A stretch of DNA of 64,000 nt from Muricea muricata (lineage: Eukaryota > Cnidaria > Anthozoa > Malacalcyonacea > Plexauridae). The stretch spans positions 6,458,265-6,522,264 of the forward strand of contig OY979721.1 in the NCBI GenBank assembly GCA_963855995.1. The letters are read 5' to 3'. Shown piece by piece: positions 9,360-20,973 of the stretch. Position 1 is the stretch's first letter, and the number at the start of each line of letters is the position of its first letter. The notes under the pieces were generated by a model. That model was not told the DNA's origin. It searched no databases and worked only from the letters and a program-made list of their open reading frames with translations. A program made the translations under genes and the position numbers.

Positions 9360-12263
9360 GCGTAAAAACATGCTCAAATCAACAACTAAAAATCGCCGTT
9401 TTAAATCGATCAGGGCGACGTTTTAGAGCTTAAAATGATGTTTTCAGTGCTAAAGTGAACGAGTTGAGCGCAATGATGTACTGCAATCACGGACTTAAAA
9501 AAGACCTTCTAAATGGAAATAGCAGAAGTTAGCAAGTCGGGAATCATGTTTTCGGCGCTCAAACCATCGAGATGAGCGAAATAACACGTTGACAAGAGAA
9601 ACCTATAACTTGCTTGTAAACTGAAAAGAAACGATCTTAGAACCATCAAAATCACGTTTTAGGCGTTCTAGAAGCGATTTGAGCGTAAAAACATGCTCAA
9701 ATAACCAACTAAAAATTGCCGTTTTAAATCGATCAGGGCGACGTTTTACAGCTTAAAATGAGGTTTTTAGTGCTAATGTGAACGAGTTGAGCGCAATGAT
9801 GTACTGCAATCACGGACCTAAAAGAGACTTTCTAAATGGAAATTGCAGAACTTAGCAAGTCGGGAATCATGTTTTCGGCGCTCAAACCATCGACAAGAGC
9901 AAAATTTCACGTTGACATTAAAAACCTATAACTTGCTTGTAGACTGAAAAGAAACGATCTTAGAACCATCAAAATAGCGTTTTAAGCCTTCTAGAAGCGA
10001 TTTAAGCGTAAAAACATGCTCAAATCACAAACTAAAAATCGCCGTTTTAAATCGATCAGGGCGACGTTTTAGAGCTTAAAATGCAGTTTTCAGTGCTAAA
10101 GTGAACGAGTTGAGCGCAATGATGTACTGCAATCACGGACTTAAAAGAGACCTTCTAAATGGAAATAGCAGAAGTTAGCAAATCGGGAATCATGTTTTCG
10201 GCGCTCAAACCATCGAGATGAGCGAAATAACACGTTGACAAGAGAAACCTATAACTTGCTTGTAAACTGAAAAGAAACGATCTTAGAACCATCAAAATCG
10301 TGTTTTAAGCGTTCTAGAAGCGATTTGAGCGTAAAAACATGCTCAAATAACCAACTTAAAATTGCCGTTTTAAATCGATCAGGGCGACGTTTTAGAGCTT
10401 AAAATGAGGTTTCAGTGCTAAAGTAAACGAGTTGAGCGCAATGATGTACTGCAATCACGGACCTAAAAGAGACTTTCTAAATGGAAATTGCAGAACTTAG
10501 CATGTCGGGAATCATGTTTTCGGCGCTCAAACCATCGAGATGATAGGAATGACATGTTGAAATGAGAAACCTATAACTTGGTTGTAAACTGAAAAGAAAC
10601 GATCTTAGAACCATCAAAATCACGTTTTAGGCGTTCTAGAAGCGATTTGAGCGTAAAAACATGCTCAAATAACCAACTAAAAATTGCCGTTTTAAATCGA
10701 TCAGGGCGACGTTTTAGAGCTTAAAATGAGGTTTTCAGTGCTAATGTGAACGAGTTGAGCGCAATGATGTACTGCAATCACGGACCTAAAAGAGACTTTC
10801 TAAATGGAAATAGCAGAACTTAGCAAGTCGGGAATCATGTTTTCGGCGCTCAAACCATCGACAAGAGCAAAATAACACGTTGACATTAAAAATTATAACT
10901 TGCTTGTAGACTGAAAAGAAACGATCTTAGAACCATCAAAATTGCGTTTTAAGCGTTCTAGAAGCGATTTGAGCGTAAAAACATGCTCAAATCACCAACT
11001 AAAAATCGCCGTTTTAAATCGATCAGGGCGACGTTTTAGAGCTTAAAATGAGGTTTTCAGGGCAAAAGTGAACGAGTTGAGCGCAATGATGTACTGCAAT
11101 CACGGACCTAACCCAGACCTTCTAAATGGAAATAGCAGAAGTTAGCAAGTCGGGAATCATGTTTTCGGCGCTCAAACCATCGAGATGAGCGAAAAAACAC
11201 GTTGACATGAGAAACCTATAACTTGCTTGTAGAGTGAAAAGAAACGATCTTAGAACCATCAAAGATGCGTTTTAAGCGTTCTAGAAGCGATTTGAGCGTA
11301 AAAACATGCTCAAATCACCAACTAAAAATTGCCGTTTTAAATCGATCAGGGCGACGTTTTAGAGCTTAAAATGAGGTTTTCAGTGCTAAAGTGAACGAGT
11401 TGAGCGCAATGATGTACGCAATCACGGACTTGAAAGAGACCTTCTAAATGAAAATAGCAGAAGTTAGCAAGTCGGGAATCATGTTTTCGGCGCTCAAACC
11501 ATCGAGATAAGCGAAAAAACACGTTGACATTAGAAACCTATAACTTGCTTGTAGACTGAAAAGAAACGATCTTAGAACTATCAAAATTGCGTTTTAAGCG
11601 TTCTAGAAGCGATTTGAGCGTAAAAACATGCTCAAATCACCAACTAAAAATTGCCGTTTTAATTCGATCAGGGCGACGTTTTAGAGCTTAAAATGAGGTT
11701 TTCAGGGCAAAAGTGAACGAGTTGAGCGCAATGATGTACTGCAATCACGGACCTAAAAGAGACTTTCTAAATGGAAATTGCAGAACTTAGCAAGTCGGGA
11801 ATCATGTTTTCGGCGCTCAAACCATCGAGATGAGCGAAATGACATGTTGAAATGAGAAACCTATAACTTGGTTGTAAACTGAAAAGAAATGATCTTAGAA
11901 CCATCAAAATCACGTTTTAGGCGTTCTAGAAGCGATTTGAGCGTAAAAACATGCTCAAATCACCAACTAAAAATCGCCGTTTTAAATCGATCAGAGCGAC
12001 GTTTTAGAGCTTAAAATGAGGTTTTCAGTGCTAAAGTGAACGAGTTGAGCGCAATGATGTACTGCAATCACGGACCTAAAAGAGACTTTCTAAATGGAAA
12101 TTGCAGAACTTAGCATGTCGGGAATCATGTTTTCGGCGCTCAAACCATCGAGATGATAGGAATGACATGTTGAAATGAGAAACCTATAACTTGGTTGTAA
12201 ACTGAAAAGAAACGATCTTAGAACCATCAAAATCACGTTTTAGATGTTCTAGAAGCGATTTGG
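9360..12263. repeat. HOR copy 4: M2-M10, beta type
   Basis: Starts: M2 9360, M3 9683, M4 10006, M5 10329, M6 10651, M7 10973, M8 11296, M9 11618, M10 11941. M5 and M6 begin gcgtaaaaac. The M1 part is the right portion of the hybrid at 9209-9359. Copies 3 and 4 together hold 17 monomers, three fewer than two full 10-mers. Confidence 0.92.
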
Positions 12264-15166
12264 GCGTAAAAACATGCTCAAATAACCAACTAAAAATTGC
12301 CGTTTTAAATCGATCAGGGCGACGTTTTAGAGCTTAAAATGAGGTTTTCAGTGCTAATGTGAACGAGTTGAGCGCAATGATGTACTGCAATCACGGACCT
12401 AAAATAGACTTTCTAAATGGAAATTGCAGAACTTACCAAGTCGGGAATCATGTTTTCGGCGCTCAAACCATCGACAAGAGAAAAATAACACGTTGACATG
12501 AGAAACCTATAACTTGCTTGTAGACTGAAAAGAAACGATCTTAGAACCATCAAAATTGAGTTTTAAGCGTTCTAGAAGCGATTTGAGCGTAAAAACATGC
12601 TCAAATCAACAACTAAAAATCGCCGTTTTAAATCGATCAGGGCGACGTTTTAGAGCTTAAAATGATGTTTTCAGTGCTAAAGTGAACGAGTTGAGCGCAA
12701 TGATGTACTGCAATCACGGACTTAAAAAAGACCTTCTAAATGGAAATAGCAGAAGTTAGCAAGTCGGGAATCATGTTTTCGGCGCTCAAACCATCGAGAT
12801 GAGCGAAATAACACGTTGACAAGAGAAACCTATAACTTGCTTGTAAACTGAAAAGAAACGATCTTAGAACCATCAAAATCACGTTTTAGGCGTTCTAGAA
12901 GCGATTTGAGCGTAAAAACATGCTCAAATAACCAACTAAAAATTGCCGTTTTAAATCGATCAGGGCGACGTTTTACAGCTTAAAATAAGGTTTTTAGTGC
13001 TAATGTGAACGAGTTGAGCGCAATGATGTACTGCAATCACGGACCTAAAAGAGACTTTCTAAATGGAAATTGCAGAACTTAGCAAGTCGGGAATCATGTT
13101 TTCGGCGCTCAAACCATCGACAAGAGCAAAATTTCACGTTGACATTAAAAACCTATAACTTGCTTGTAGACTGAAAAGAAACGATCTTAGAACCATCAAA
13201 ATAGCGTTTTAAGCCTTCTAGAAGCGATTTAAGCGTAAAAACATGCTCAAATCACAAACTAAAAATCGCCGTTTTAAATCGATCAGGGCGACGTTTTAGA
13301 GCTTAAAATGCAGTTTTCAGTGCTAAAGTGAACGAGTTGAGCGCAATGATGTACTGCAATCACGGACTTAAAAGAGACCTTCTAAATGGAAATAGCAGAA
13401 GTTAGCAAATCGGGAATCATGTTTTCGGCGCTCAAACCATCGAGATGAGCGAAATAACACGTTGACAAGAGAAACCTATAACTTGCTTGTAAACTGAAAA
13501 GAAACGATCTTAGAACCATCAAAATCGTGTTTTAAGCGTTCTAGAAGCGATTTGAGCGAAAAACATGCTCAAATAACCAACTTAAAATTGCCGTTTTAAA
13601 TCGATCAGGGCGACGTTTTAGAGCTTAAAATGAGGTTTCAGTGCTAAAGTAAACGAGTTGAGCGCAATGATGTACTGCAATCACGGACCTAAAAGAGACT
13701 TTCTAAATGGAAATTGCAGAACTTAGCATGTCGGGAATCATGTTTTCGGCGCTCAAACCATCGAGATGATAGGAATGACATGTTGAAATGAGAAACCTAT
13801 AACTTGGTTGTAAACTGAAAAGAAACGATCTTAGAACCATCAAAATCACGTTTTAGGCGTTCTAGAAGCGATTTGAGCATAAAAACATGCTCAAATAACC
13901 AACTAAAAATTGCCGTTTTAAATCGATCAGGGCGACGTTTTAGAGCTTAAAATGAGGTTTTCAGTGCTAATGTGAACGAGTTGAGCGCAATGATGTACTG
14001 CAATCACGGACCTAAAAGAGACTTTCTAAATGGAAATAGCAGAACTTAGCAAGTCGGGAATCATGTTTTCGGCGCTCAAACCATCGACAAGAGCAAAATA
14101 ACACGTTGACATTAAAAATTATAACTTGCTTGTAGACTGAAAAGAAACGATCTTAGAACCATCAAAATTGCGTTTTAAGCGTTCTAGAAGCGATTTGAGC
14201 GTAAAAACATGCTCAAATCACCAACTAAAAATCGCCGTTTTAAATCGATCAGGGCGACGTTTTAGAGCTTAAAATGAGGTTTTCAGGGCAAAAGTGAACG
14301 AGTTGAGCGCAATGATGTACTGCAATCACGGACCTAACCCAGACCTTCTAAATGGAAATAGCAGAAGTTAGCAAGTCGGGAATCATGTTTTCGGCGCTCA
14401 AACCATCGAGATGAGCGAAAAAACACGTTGACATGAGAAACCTATAACTTGCTTGTAGAGTGAAAAGAAACGATCTTAGAACCATCAAAGATGCGTTTTA
14501 AGCGTTCTAGAAGCGATTTGAGCGTAAAAACATGCTCAAATCACCAACTAAAAATTGCCGTTTTAAATCGATCAGGGCGACGTTTTAGAGCTTAAAATGA
14601 GGTTTTCAGTGCTAAAGTGAACGAGTTGAGCGCAATGATGTACGCAATCACGGACTTGAAAGAGACCTTCTAAATGAAAATAGCAGAAGTTAGCAAGTCG
14701 GGAATCATGTTTTCGGCGCTCAAACCATCGAGATGAGCGAAAAAACACGTTGATATTAGAAACCTATAACTTGCTTGTAGACTGAAAAGAAACGATCTTA
14801 GAACTATCAAAATTGCGTTTTTAACGTTCTAGAAGCGATTTGAGCGTAAAAACATGCTCAAATCACCAACTAAAAATTGCCGTTTTAATTCGATCAGGGC
14901 GACGTTTTAGAGCTTAAAATGAGGTTTTCAGGGCAAAAGTGAACGAGTTGAGCGCAATGATGTACTGCAATCACGGACCTAAAAGAGACTTTCTAAATGG
15001 AAATTGCAGAACTTAGCAAGTCGGGAATCATGTTTTCGGCGCTCAAACCATCGAGATGAGCGAAATGACATGTTGAAATGAGAAACCTATAACTTGGTTG
15101 TAAACTGAAAAGAAATGATCTTAGAACCATCAAAATCACGTTTTAGGCGTTCTAGAAGCGATTTGA

Positions 15167-15489
15167 GCGTAAAAACATGCTCAAATCACCAACTAAAAAT
15201 CGCCGTTTTAAATCGATCAGAGCGACGTTTTAGAGCTTAAAATGAGGTTTTCATTGCTAAAGTGAACGAGTTGAGCGCAATGATGTACTGCAATCACGCA
15301 CCTAAAAGAGACTTTCTAAATGGAAATTGCAGAACTTAGCATGTCGGGAATCATGTTTTCGGCGGTCAAACTATCGACATGAGCGAAAGTACATGTTGAA
15401 ATGAGAAAGCTATAACTTGCTTGTAGACTGAAAAGAAACGATCTTAGAACCATAAAAATCGCGTTTTAAGCGTTCTAGACGCGATTTGA
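15167..15489. repeat. Monomer type M10b
   Basis: Replaces M10 in the large units. Starts like M10 (gatcagagcgacg) but has ttttcattgctaaag, cacgcacctaaaag, cggcggtcaaactatcgac, gaaagtacatg, gagaaagctataac, accataaaaatcgcg and tctagacgcg. The number of private bases makes it the most divergent type inside the homogenised part. Copies at 26458, 35491, 46460 and 55493. Confidence 0.88.
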
Positions 15490-15812
15490 GCGTAAAAACA
15501 TGCTCAAATCACAAACTAAAAATCGCCGTTTTAAATCGATCAGGGCGACGTTTTAGAGCTTTAAATGAGGTTTTCAGTGCTAAAGTGAACGAGTTGAGCG
15601 CAATGATGTACTGCAATCACGGACCTAAAAGAGACTTTCTAAATGGAAATTGCAGAACTTAGCATGTCGGGAATCATGTTTTCGGCGCTCAAACCATCGA
15701 GATGAGCGAAATGACATGTTGAAATGAGAAACCTATAACTTGCTTGTAGACTGAAAAGAAACGATCTTAGAACCATCAAAATCGCGTTTTAAGCGTTCTA
15801 GAAGCGATTTGA
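15490..15812. repeat. Monomer type M11
   Basis: Diagnostic: aaatcacaaac, gagctttaaatgagg, gcatgtcggg, gaaatgacatgttg, cttgcttgtagac and aaaatcgcgttttaagcg. Copies at 26781, 35814, 46783, 55816 and, diverged, 61623. Confidence 0.88.
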
Positions 15813-16135
15813 GCGTAAAAACATGCTCAAATAACCAACTAAAAATATCCGTTTTAAATCGATCAGGGCGACGTTTTAGAGCTTAAAATGAGGTTTTCAG
15901 TGCTAAAATGAACGAGTTGAGCGCAATGACGTACTGCAATCACGGACCTAAAAGAGACTTTCTAAATGGAAATTGCAGAACTTAGCATGTCGGGAATCAT
16001 GTTTTCGGAGCTCAAACCATTGAGATGAGCGAAATGACATGTTGAAATGAGAAACCTATAACTTGGTTGTAAACTGAAAAGAAACGATCTTAGAACCATC
16101 AAAATCACGTTTTAGGCGTTCTAGAAGCGATTTGA
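15813..16135. repeat. Monomer type M12
   Basis: Diagnostic: aaaaatatccg, gtgctaaaatgaacg, gacgtactg, ttcggagctcaaaccattg and cttggttg. Copies at 27104, 37-kb unit start 36137, 47106 and 56139; a mosaic relative is at 61946. Confidence 0.88.
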
Positions 16136-16456
16136 GCGTAAAAACATGCTCAAATAACCAACTAAAAATTGCCGTTTTAAATCGATCAGGTTGACGTTTT
16201 AGAGCTTAAAATGAGGTTTTCAGTGCTAAAGTGAACGAGTTGAGCGCAATGATGTACTGCAATCACGGACCTAAAAGAGACTTTCTAAATGGAAATTGCA
16301 GAACTTAGCAAGTCGGGAATCATGTTTTCGGCGCTCAAACCATCCACATGAGCGAAATAACACGTTGACATGAGAAACCTATAACTTTCTTGTAAACTAA
16401 AAAAACGATCTTAGAACCATCAAAATCGCGTTTTAAGCGTTCTAGAAGCGATTTGA
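16136..16456. repeat. Monomer type M13 (321 bp)
   Basis: Diagnostic: gatcaggttgacg, accatccacatgagc, ataactttcttg and aactaaaaaaacgatc, where two bases are missing relative to aactgaaaagaaacgatc. Units B-E have aacggtc here. It is the shortest type without the M5 deletion. Confidence 0.88.
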
Positions 16457-16779
16457 GCGTAAAAACATGCTCAAATCGCCAACTAAAAATCGCCGTTTTA
16501 AATCGATCAGGGCGACGTTTTAGAGCTTAAAATGAGGTTTTCAGGGCAAAAGTGAACGAGTTGAGCGCAATGATGTACTGCAATCACGGACCTAACCCAG
16601 ACCTTCTAAATGGAAATAGCAGAAGTTAGCAAGTCGGGAATCATGTTTTCGGCGCTCAAACCATCGAGATGAGCGAAAAAACACGTTGACATGAGAAACC
16701 TATAACTTGCTTGTAGACTGAAAAGAAACGATCTTAGAACCATCAAAATTGCGTTTTAAGCGTTCTAGAAGCGATTTGA
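16457..16779. repeat. Monomer type M14 (M7-like)
   Basis: M7-like with aaatcgccaac, cagggcaaaag, cctaacccagacc, but tgtagactg and aaaattgcg. It is the first of three successive pairs of an M7-like and an M8-like monomer (16457-18390). Confidence 0.85.
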
Positions 16780-17101
16780 GCGTAAAAACATGCTCAAATC
16801 ACCAACTAAAAATTGCCGTTTTAAATCGATCAGGGCGACGTTTTAGAGCTTAAAATGAGGTTTTCAGTGCTAAAGTGAACGAGTTGAGCGCAATGATGTA
16901 CGCAATCACGGACTTGAAAGAGACCTTCTAAATGAAAATAGCAGAAGTTAGCAAGTCGGGAATCATGTTTTCGGCGCTCAAACCATCGAGATGAGCGAAA
17001 AAACACGTTGACATTAGAAACCTATAACTTTCTTGTAGACTGAAAAGAAACGATCTTAGAACCATCAAAATTGCGTTTTAAGCGTTCTAGAAGCGATTTG
17101 A
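16780..17101. repeat. Monomer type M15 (M8-like, 322 bp)
   Basis: Carries gtacgcaatc, ggacttgaaagag, gacattag and ataactttcttgtag; reads gaaccatc where M8 has gaactatc. In unit D the copy at 48073 has gaggagagcg instead of gagatgagcg. Confidence 0.85.
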
Positions 17102-17423
17102 GCGTAAAAACATGCTCAAACCACCAACTAAAAATTGCCGTTTTAATTCGATCAGGGCGACGTTTTAGAGCTTAAAATGAGGTTTTCAGTGCTAAAGTGA
17201 ACGAGTTGAGCGCAATGATGTACGCAATCACGGACCTAACCCAGACCTTCTAAATGGAAATAGCAGAAGTTAGCAAGTCGGGAATCATGTTTTCGGCGCT
17301 CAAACCATCGAGATGAGCGAAAAAACACGTTGACATGAGAAACCTATAACTTGCTTGTAGACTGAAAAGAAACGATCTTAGAACCATCAAAATTGCGTTT
17401 TAAGCGTTCTAGAAGCGATTTGA
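17102..17423. repeat. Monomer type M16 (mosaic, 322 bp)
   Basis: Starts M9-like (aaaccaccaac, ttttaattcg), then carries the M8 deletion gtacgcaatc directly followed by M7-like cctaacccagacc. It is complete in units A and E (57428). In B, C and D it is fused to M2. Confidence 0.85.
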
Positions 17424-17745
17424 GCGTAAAAACATGCTCAAATCACCAACTAAAAAATGCCGTTTTAAATCGATCAGGGCGACGTTTTAGAGCTTAAAAT
17501 GAGGTTTTCAGTGCTAAAGTGAACGAGTTGAGCGCAATGATGTACGCAATCACGGACTTGAAAGAGACCTTCTAAATGAAAATAGCAGAAGTTAGCAAGT
17601 CGGGAATCATGTTTTCGGCGCTCAAACCATCGACATGAGCGAAATAACACGTTGACATGAGAAACCTATAACTTGCTTGTAGACTGAAAAGAAACGATCT
17701 TAGAACCATCAAAATTGCGTTTTAAGCGTTCTAGAAGCGATTTGA
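17424..17745. repeat. Monomer type M17 (M8-like, 322 bp)
   Basis: Carries gtacgcaatc, ggacttgaaag, then gacatgagcgaaataac and gacatgag. Reads actaaaaaatgcc in A. Second copy in E at 57750. Confidence 0.85.
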
Positions 17746-18068
17746 GCGTAAAAACATGCTCAAATAATCAACTAAAAATCGCCGTTTTAAATCGATCAGG
17801 GCAACGTTTTAGAGCTTGAAATGATGTTTTCAGGGCAAAAGTGAACGAGTTGAGCGCAATGATGTACTGCAATCACGGACCTAACCCAGACCTTCTAAAT
17901 GGAAATAGCAGAAGTTAGCAAGTCGGGAATCATGTTTTCGGCGCTCAAACCATCGAGATGAGCGAAAAAACACGTTGACATGAGAAACCTATAACTTGCT
18001 TGTAGACTGAAAAGAAACGATCTTAGAACCATCAAAATTGCGTTTTAAGCGTTCTAGAAGCGATTTGA
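17746..18068. repeat. Monomer type M18 (M7-like)
   Basis: Diagnostic: aaataatcaac, cagggcaacg, gcttgaaatgatg, cagggcaaaag, cctaacccagacc. Second copy in E at 58072. The gggcaacg and cttgaaatgatg marks recur in the diverged edge monomer at 62915. Confidence 0.85.
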
Positions 18069-18390
18069 GCGTAAAAACATGCTCAAATCACCAACTAAAA
18101 ATTGCCGTTTTAAATCGATCAGGGCGACGTTTTAGAGCTTAAAATGAGGTTTTCAGTGCTAAAGTGAACGAGTTGAGCGCAATGATGTACGCAATCACGG
18201 ACTTGAAAGAGACCTTCTAAATGAAAATAGCAGAAGTTAGCAAGTCGGGAATCATGTTTTCGGCGCTCAAACCATCGAGATGAGCGAAATAACACGTTGA
18301 CAAGAGAAACCTATAACTTGCTTGTAAACTGAAAAGAAACGATCTTAGAACCATCAAAATCGTGTTTATAGCGTTCTAGAAGCGATTTGA
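18069..18390. repeat. Monomer type M19 (M8-like, 322 bp)
   Basis: Carries gtacgcaatc and ggacttgaaag, ends gacaagag, tgtaaac and aaaatcgtgtttatagcg. Second copy in E at 58395, which has tgtttttggcgc instead of tgttttcggcgc. Confidence 0.85.
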
Positions 18391-18713
18391 GTGTAAAAAC
18401 ATGCTCAAATAACCAACTTAAAATTGCCGTTTTAAATCGATCAGGGCGACGTTTTAGAGCTTAAAATGAGGTTTTCAGTGCTAAAGTGAACGAGTTGAGC
18501 GAAATGATGTACTGCAATCACGGACCTAAAAGAGACTTTCTAAATGGAAATTGCAGAACTTAGCAAGTCGGGAATCATGTTTTCGTTGCTCAAACCATCG
18601 AGATGAGCGAAATGACATGTTGAAATGAGAAACCTATAACTTGGTTGTAAACTGAAAAGAAACGATCTTAGAACCCTCAAAATCACGTTTTAGGCGTTCT
18701 AGAAGCGATTTGA
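18391..18713. repeat. Monomer type M20
   Basis: Begins gtgtaaaaac (dyad broken), then aacttaaaattgcc, gttgagcgaaatgatg, ttttcgttgctc and gaaccctc. Second copy in E at 58717. Confidence 0.85.
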
Positions 18714-19036
18714 GCGTAAAAACATGCTCAAATAACCAACTTAAAATTGCCGTTTTAAATCGATCAGGGCGACGTTTTAGAGCTTAAAATGAGGTTTTCA
18801 GTGCTAAAGTGAACGAGTTGAGCGCAATGATGTACTGCAATCACGGACCTAAAAGAGACTTTCTAAATGGAAATTGCAGAAGTTAGCAAGTCGGGAATCA
18901 TGTTTTTGGCGCTCAAACCATCGAGATGATAGGAATGACATGTTGAAATGAGAAACCTATAACTTGGTTGTAAACTGAAAAGAAACGATCTTAGAACCAT
19001 CAAAATCACGTTTTAGATGTTCTATAAGCGATTTGG
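18714..19036. repeat. Monomer type M21 (M10-like)
   Basis: Has aacttaaaattgcc, gttagcaagtcgg, tgtttttggcgc and gatgataggaatg, ending gttttagatgttctataagc and gatttggg. The ending is the M10 boundary mark with the XbaI site lost. Second copy in E at 59040. Confidence 0.85.
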
Positions 19037-20328
19037 GCGTAAAAACATGCTCAAATAACCAACTAAAAATTGCCGTTTTAAATCGATCAGGGCGACGTTT
19101 TAGAGCTTAAAATGAGGTTTTCAGTGCTAATGTGAACGAGTTGAGCGCAATGATGTACTGCAATCACGGACCTAAAATAGACTTTCTAAATGGAAATTGC
19201 AGAACTTACCAAGTCGGGAATCATGTTTTCGGCGCTCAAACCATCGACAAGAGCAAAATAACACGTTGACATGAGAAACCTATAACTTGCTTGTAGACTG
19301 AAAAGAAACGATCTTAGAACCATCAAAATTGAGTTTTAAGCGTTCTAGAAGCGATTTGAGCGTAAAAACTTGCTCAAATCACCAACTAAAAATCGCCGTT
19401 TTAAATCGATCAGGGCGACGTTTTAGAGCTTAAAATGATGTTTTCAGTGCTAAAGTGAACGAGTTGAGCGCAATGATGTACTGCAATCACGGACTTAAAA
19501 AAGACCTTCTAAATGGAAATAGCAGAAGTTAGCAAGTCGGGAATCATGTTTTCGGCGCTCAAACCATCGAGATGAGCGAAATAACACGTTGACAAGAGAA
19601 ACCTATAACTTGCTTGTAAACTGAAAAGAAACGATCTTAGAACCATCAAAATCACGTTTTAGGCGTTCTAGAAGCGATTTGAGCGTAAAAACATGCTCAA
19701 ATAACCAACTAAAAATTGCCGTTTTAAATCGATCAGGGCGACGTTTTAGAGCTTAAAATGTGGTTTTCAGTGCTAATGTGAACGAGTTGAGCGCAATGAT
19801 GTACTGCAATCACGGACCTAAAATAGACTTTCTAAATGGAAATTGCAGAACTTACCAAGTCGGGAATCATGTTTTCGGCGCTCAAACCATCGACAAGAGC
19901 AAAATAACACGTTGACATGAGAAACCTATAACTTGCTTGTAGACTGAAAAGAAACGATCTTAGAACCATCAAAATTGAGTTTTAAGCGTTCTAGAAGCGA
20001 TTTGAGCGTAAAAACATGCTCAAATCACCAACTAAAAATCGCCGTTTTAAATCGATCAGGGCGACGTTTTAGAGCTTAAAATGATGTTTTCAGTGCTAAA
20101 GTGAACGAGTTGAGCGCAATGATGTACTGCAATCACGGACTTAAAAAAGACCTTCTAAATGGAAATAGCAGAAGTTAGCAAGTCGGGAATCATGTTTTCG
20201 GCGCTCAAACCATCGAGATGAGCGAAATAACACGTTGACAAGAGAAACCTATAACTTGCTTGTAAACTGAAAAGAAACGATCTTAGAACCATCAAAATCA
20301 CGTTTTAGGCGTTCTAGAAGCGATTTGA
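19037..20328. repeat. Duplicated M1-M2 dimer: M1'-M2'-M1b-M2b
   Basis: Two successive 646-bp dimers, 19037-19682 and 19683-20328, each an M1-like then an M2-like monomer. Both M1 members read gacaagagcaaaataac, unlike canonical M1. The second M1 has gtggttttcag; the first M2 has aaaacttgctc. The full pair of dimers recurs in E (59363-60654); B, C and D keep only the second dimer, entered through an M16/M2 hybrid. Confidence 0.85.
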
Positions 20329-20973
20329 GCGTAAAAACATGCTCAAATAACCAACTAAAAATTGCCGTTTTAAATCGATCAGGGCGACGTTTTACAGCTT
20401 AAAATGAGGTTTTCAGTGCTAATGTGAACGAGTTGAGCGCAATGATGTACTGCAATCACGGACCTAAAAGAGACTTTCTAAATGGAAATAGCAGAACTTA
20501 GCAAGTCGGGAATCATGTTTTCGGCGCTCAAACCATCGACAAGAGCAAAATAACACGTTGACATTAAAAATTATAACTTGCTTGTAGACTGAAAAGAAAC
20601 GATCTTAGAACCATCAAAATTGCGTTTTAAGCCTTCTAGAAGCGATTTGAGCGTAAAAACATGCTCAAATCACCAACTAAAAATCGCCGTTTTAAATCGA
20701 TCAGGGCGACGTTTTAGAGCTTAAAATGCAGTTTTCAGTGCTAAAGTGAACGAGTTGAGCGCAATGATGTACTGCAATCACGGACTTAAAAAAGACCTTC
20801 TAAATGGAAATAGCAGAAGTTAGCAAGTCGGGAATCATGTTTTCGGCGCTCAAACCATCGAGATGAGCGAAATAACACGTTGACAAGAGAAACCTATAAC
20901 TTGCTTGTAAACTGAAAAGAAACGATCTTAGAACCATCAAAATCACGTTTTAGGCGTTCTAGAAGCGATTTGA
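20329..20973. repeat. Two mosaic monomers, M3/M6 and M4/M2
   Basis: The monomer at 20329 (322 bp) has M3 cgttttacagc, then M6 gaggttttcag, atagcagaac and attaaaaattataac, then M3-like aagcc near its end. The one at 20651 has M4 atgcagttttcag, then M2 ggacttaaaaaagacc, gcaagtcgg and aaaatcacgttttaggcg. Both recur in B (29362, 29684), C (38395, 38717), D (49364, 49686); E has M3/M6 at 60655 and a different mosaic at 60977. Confidence 0.82.
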
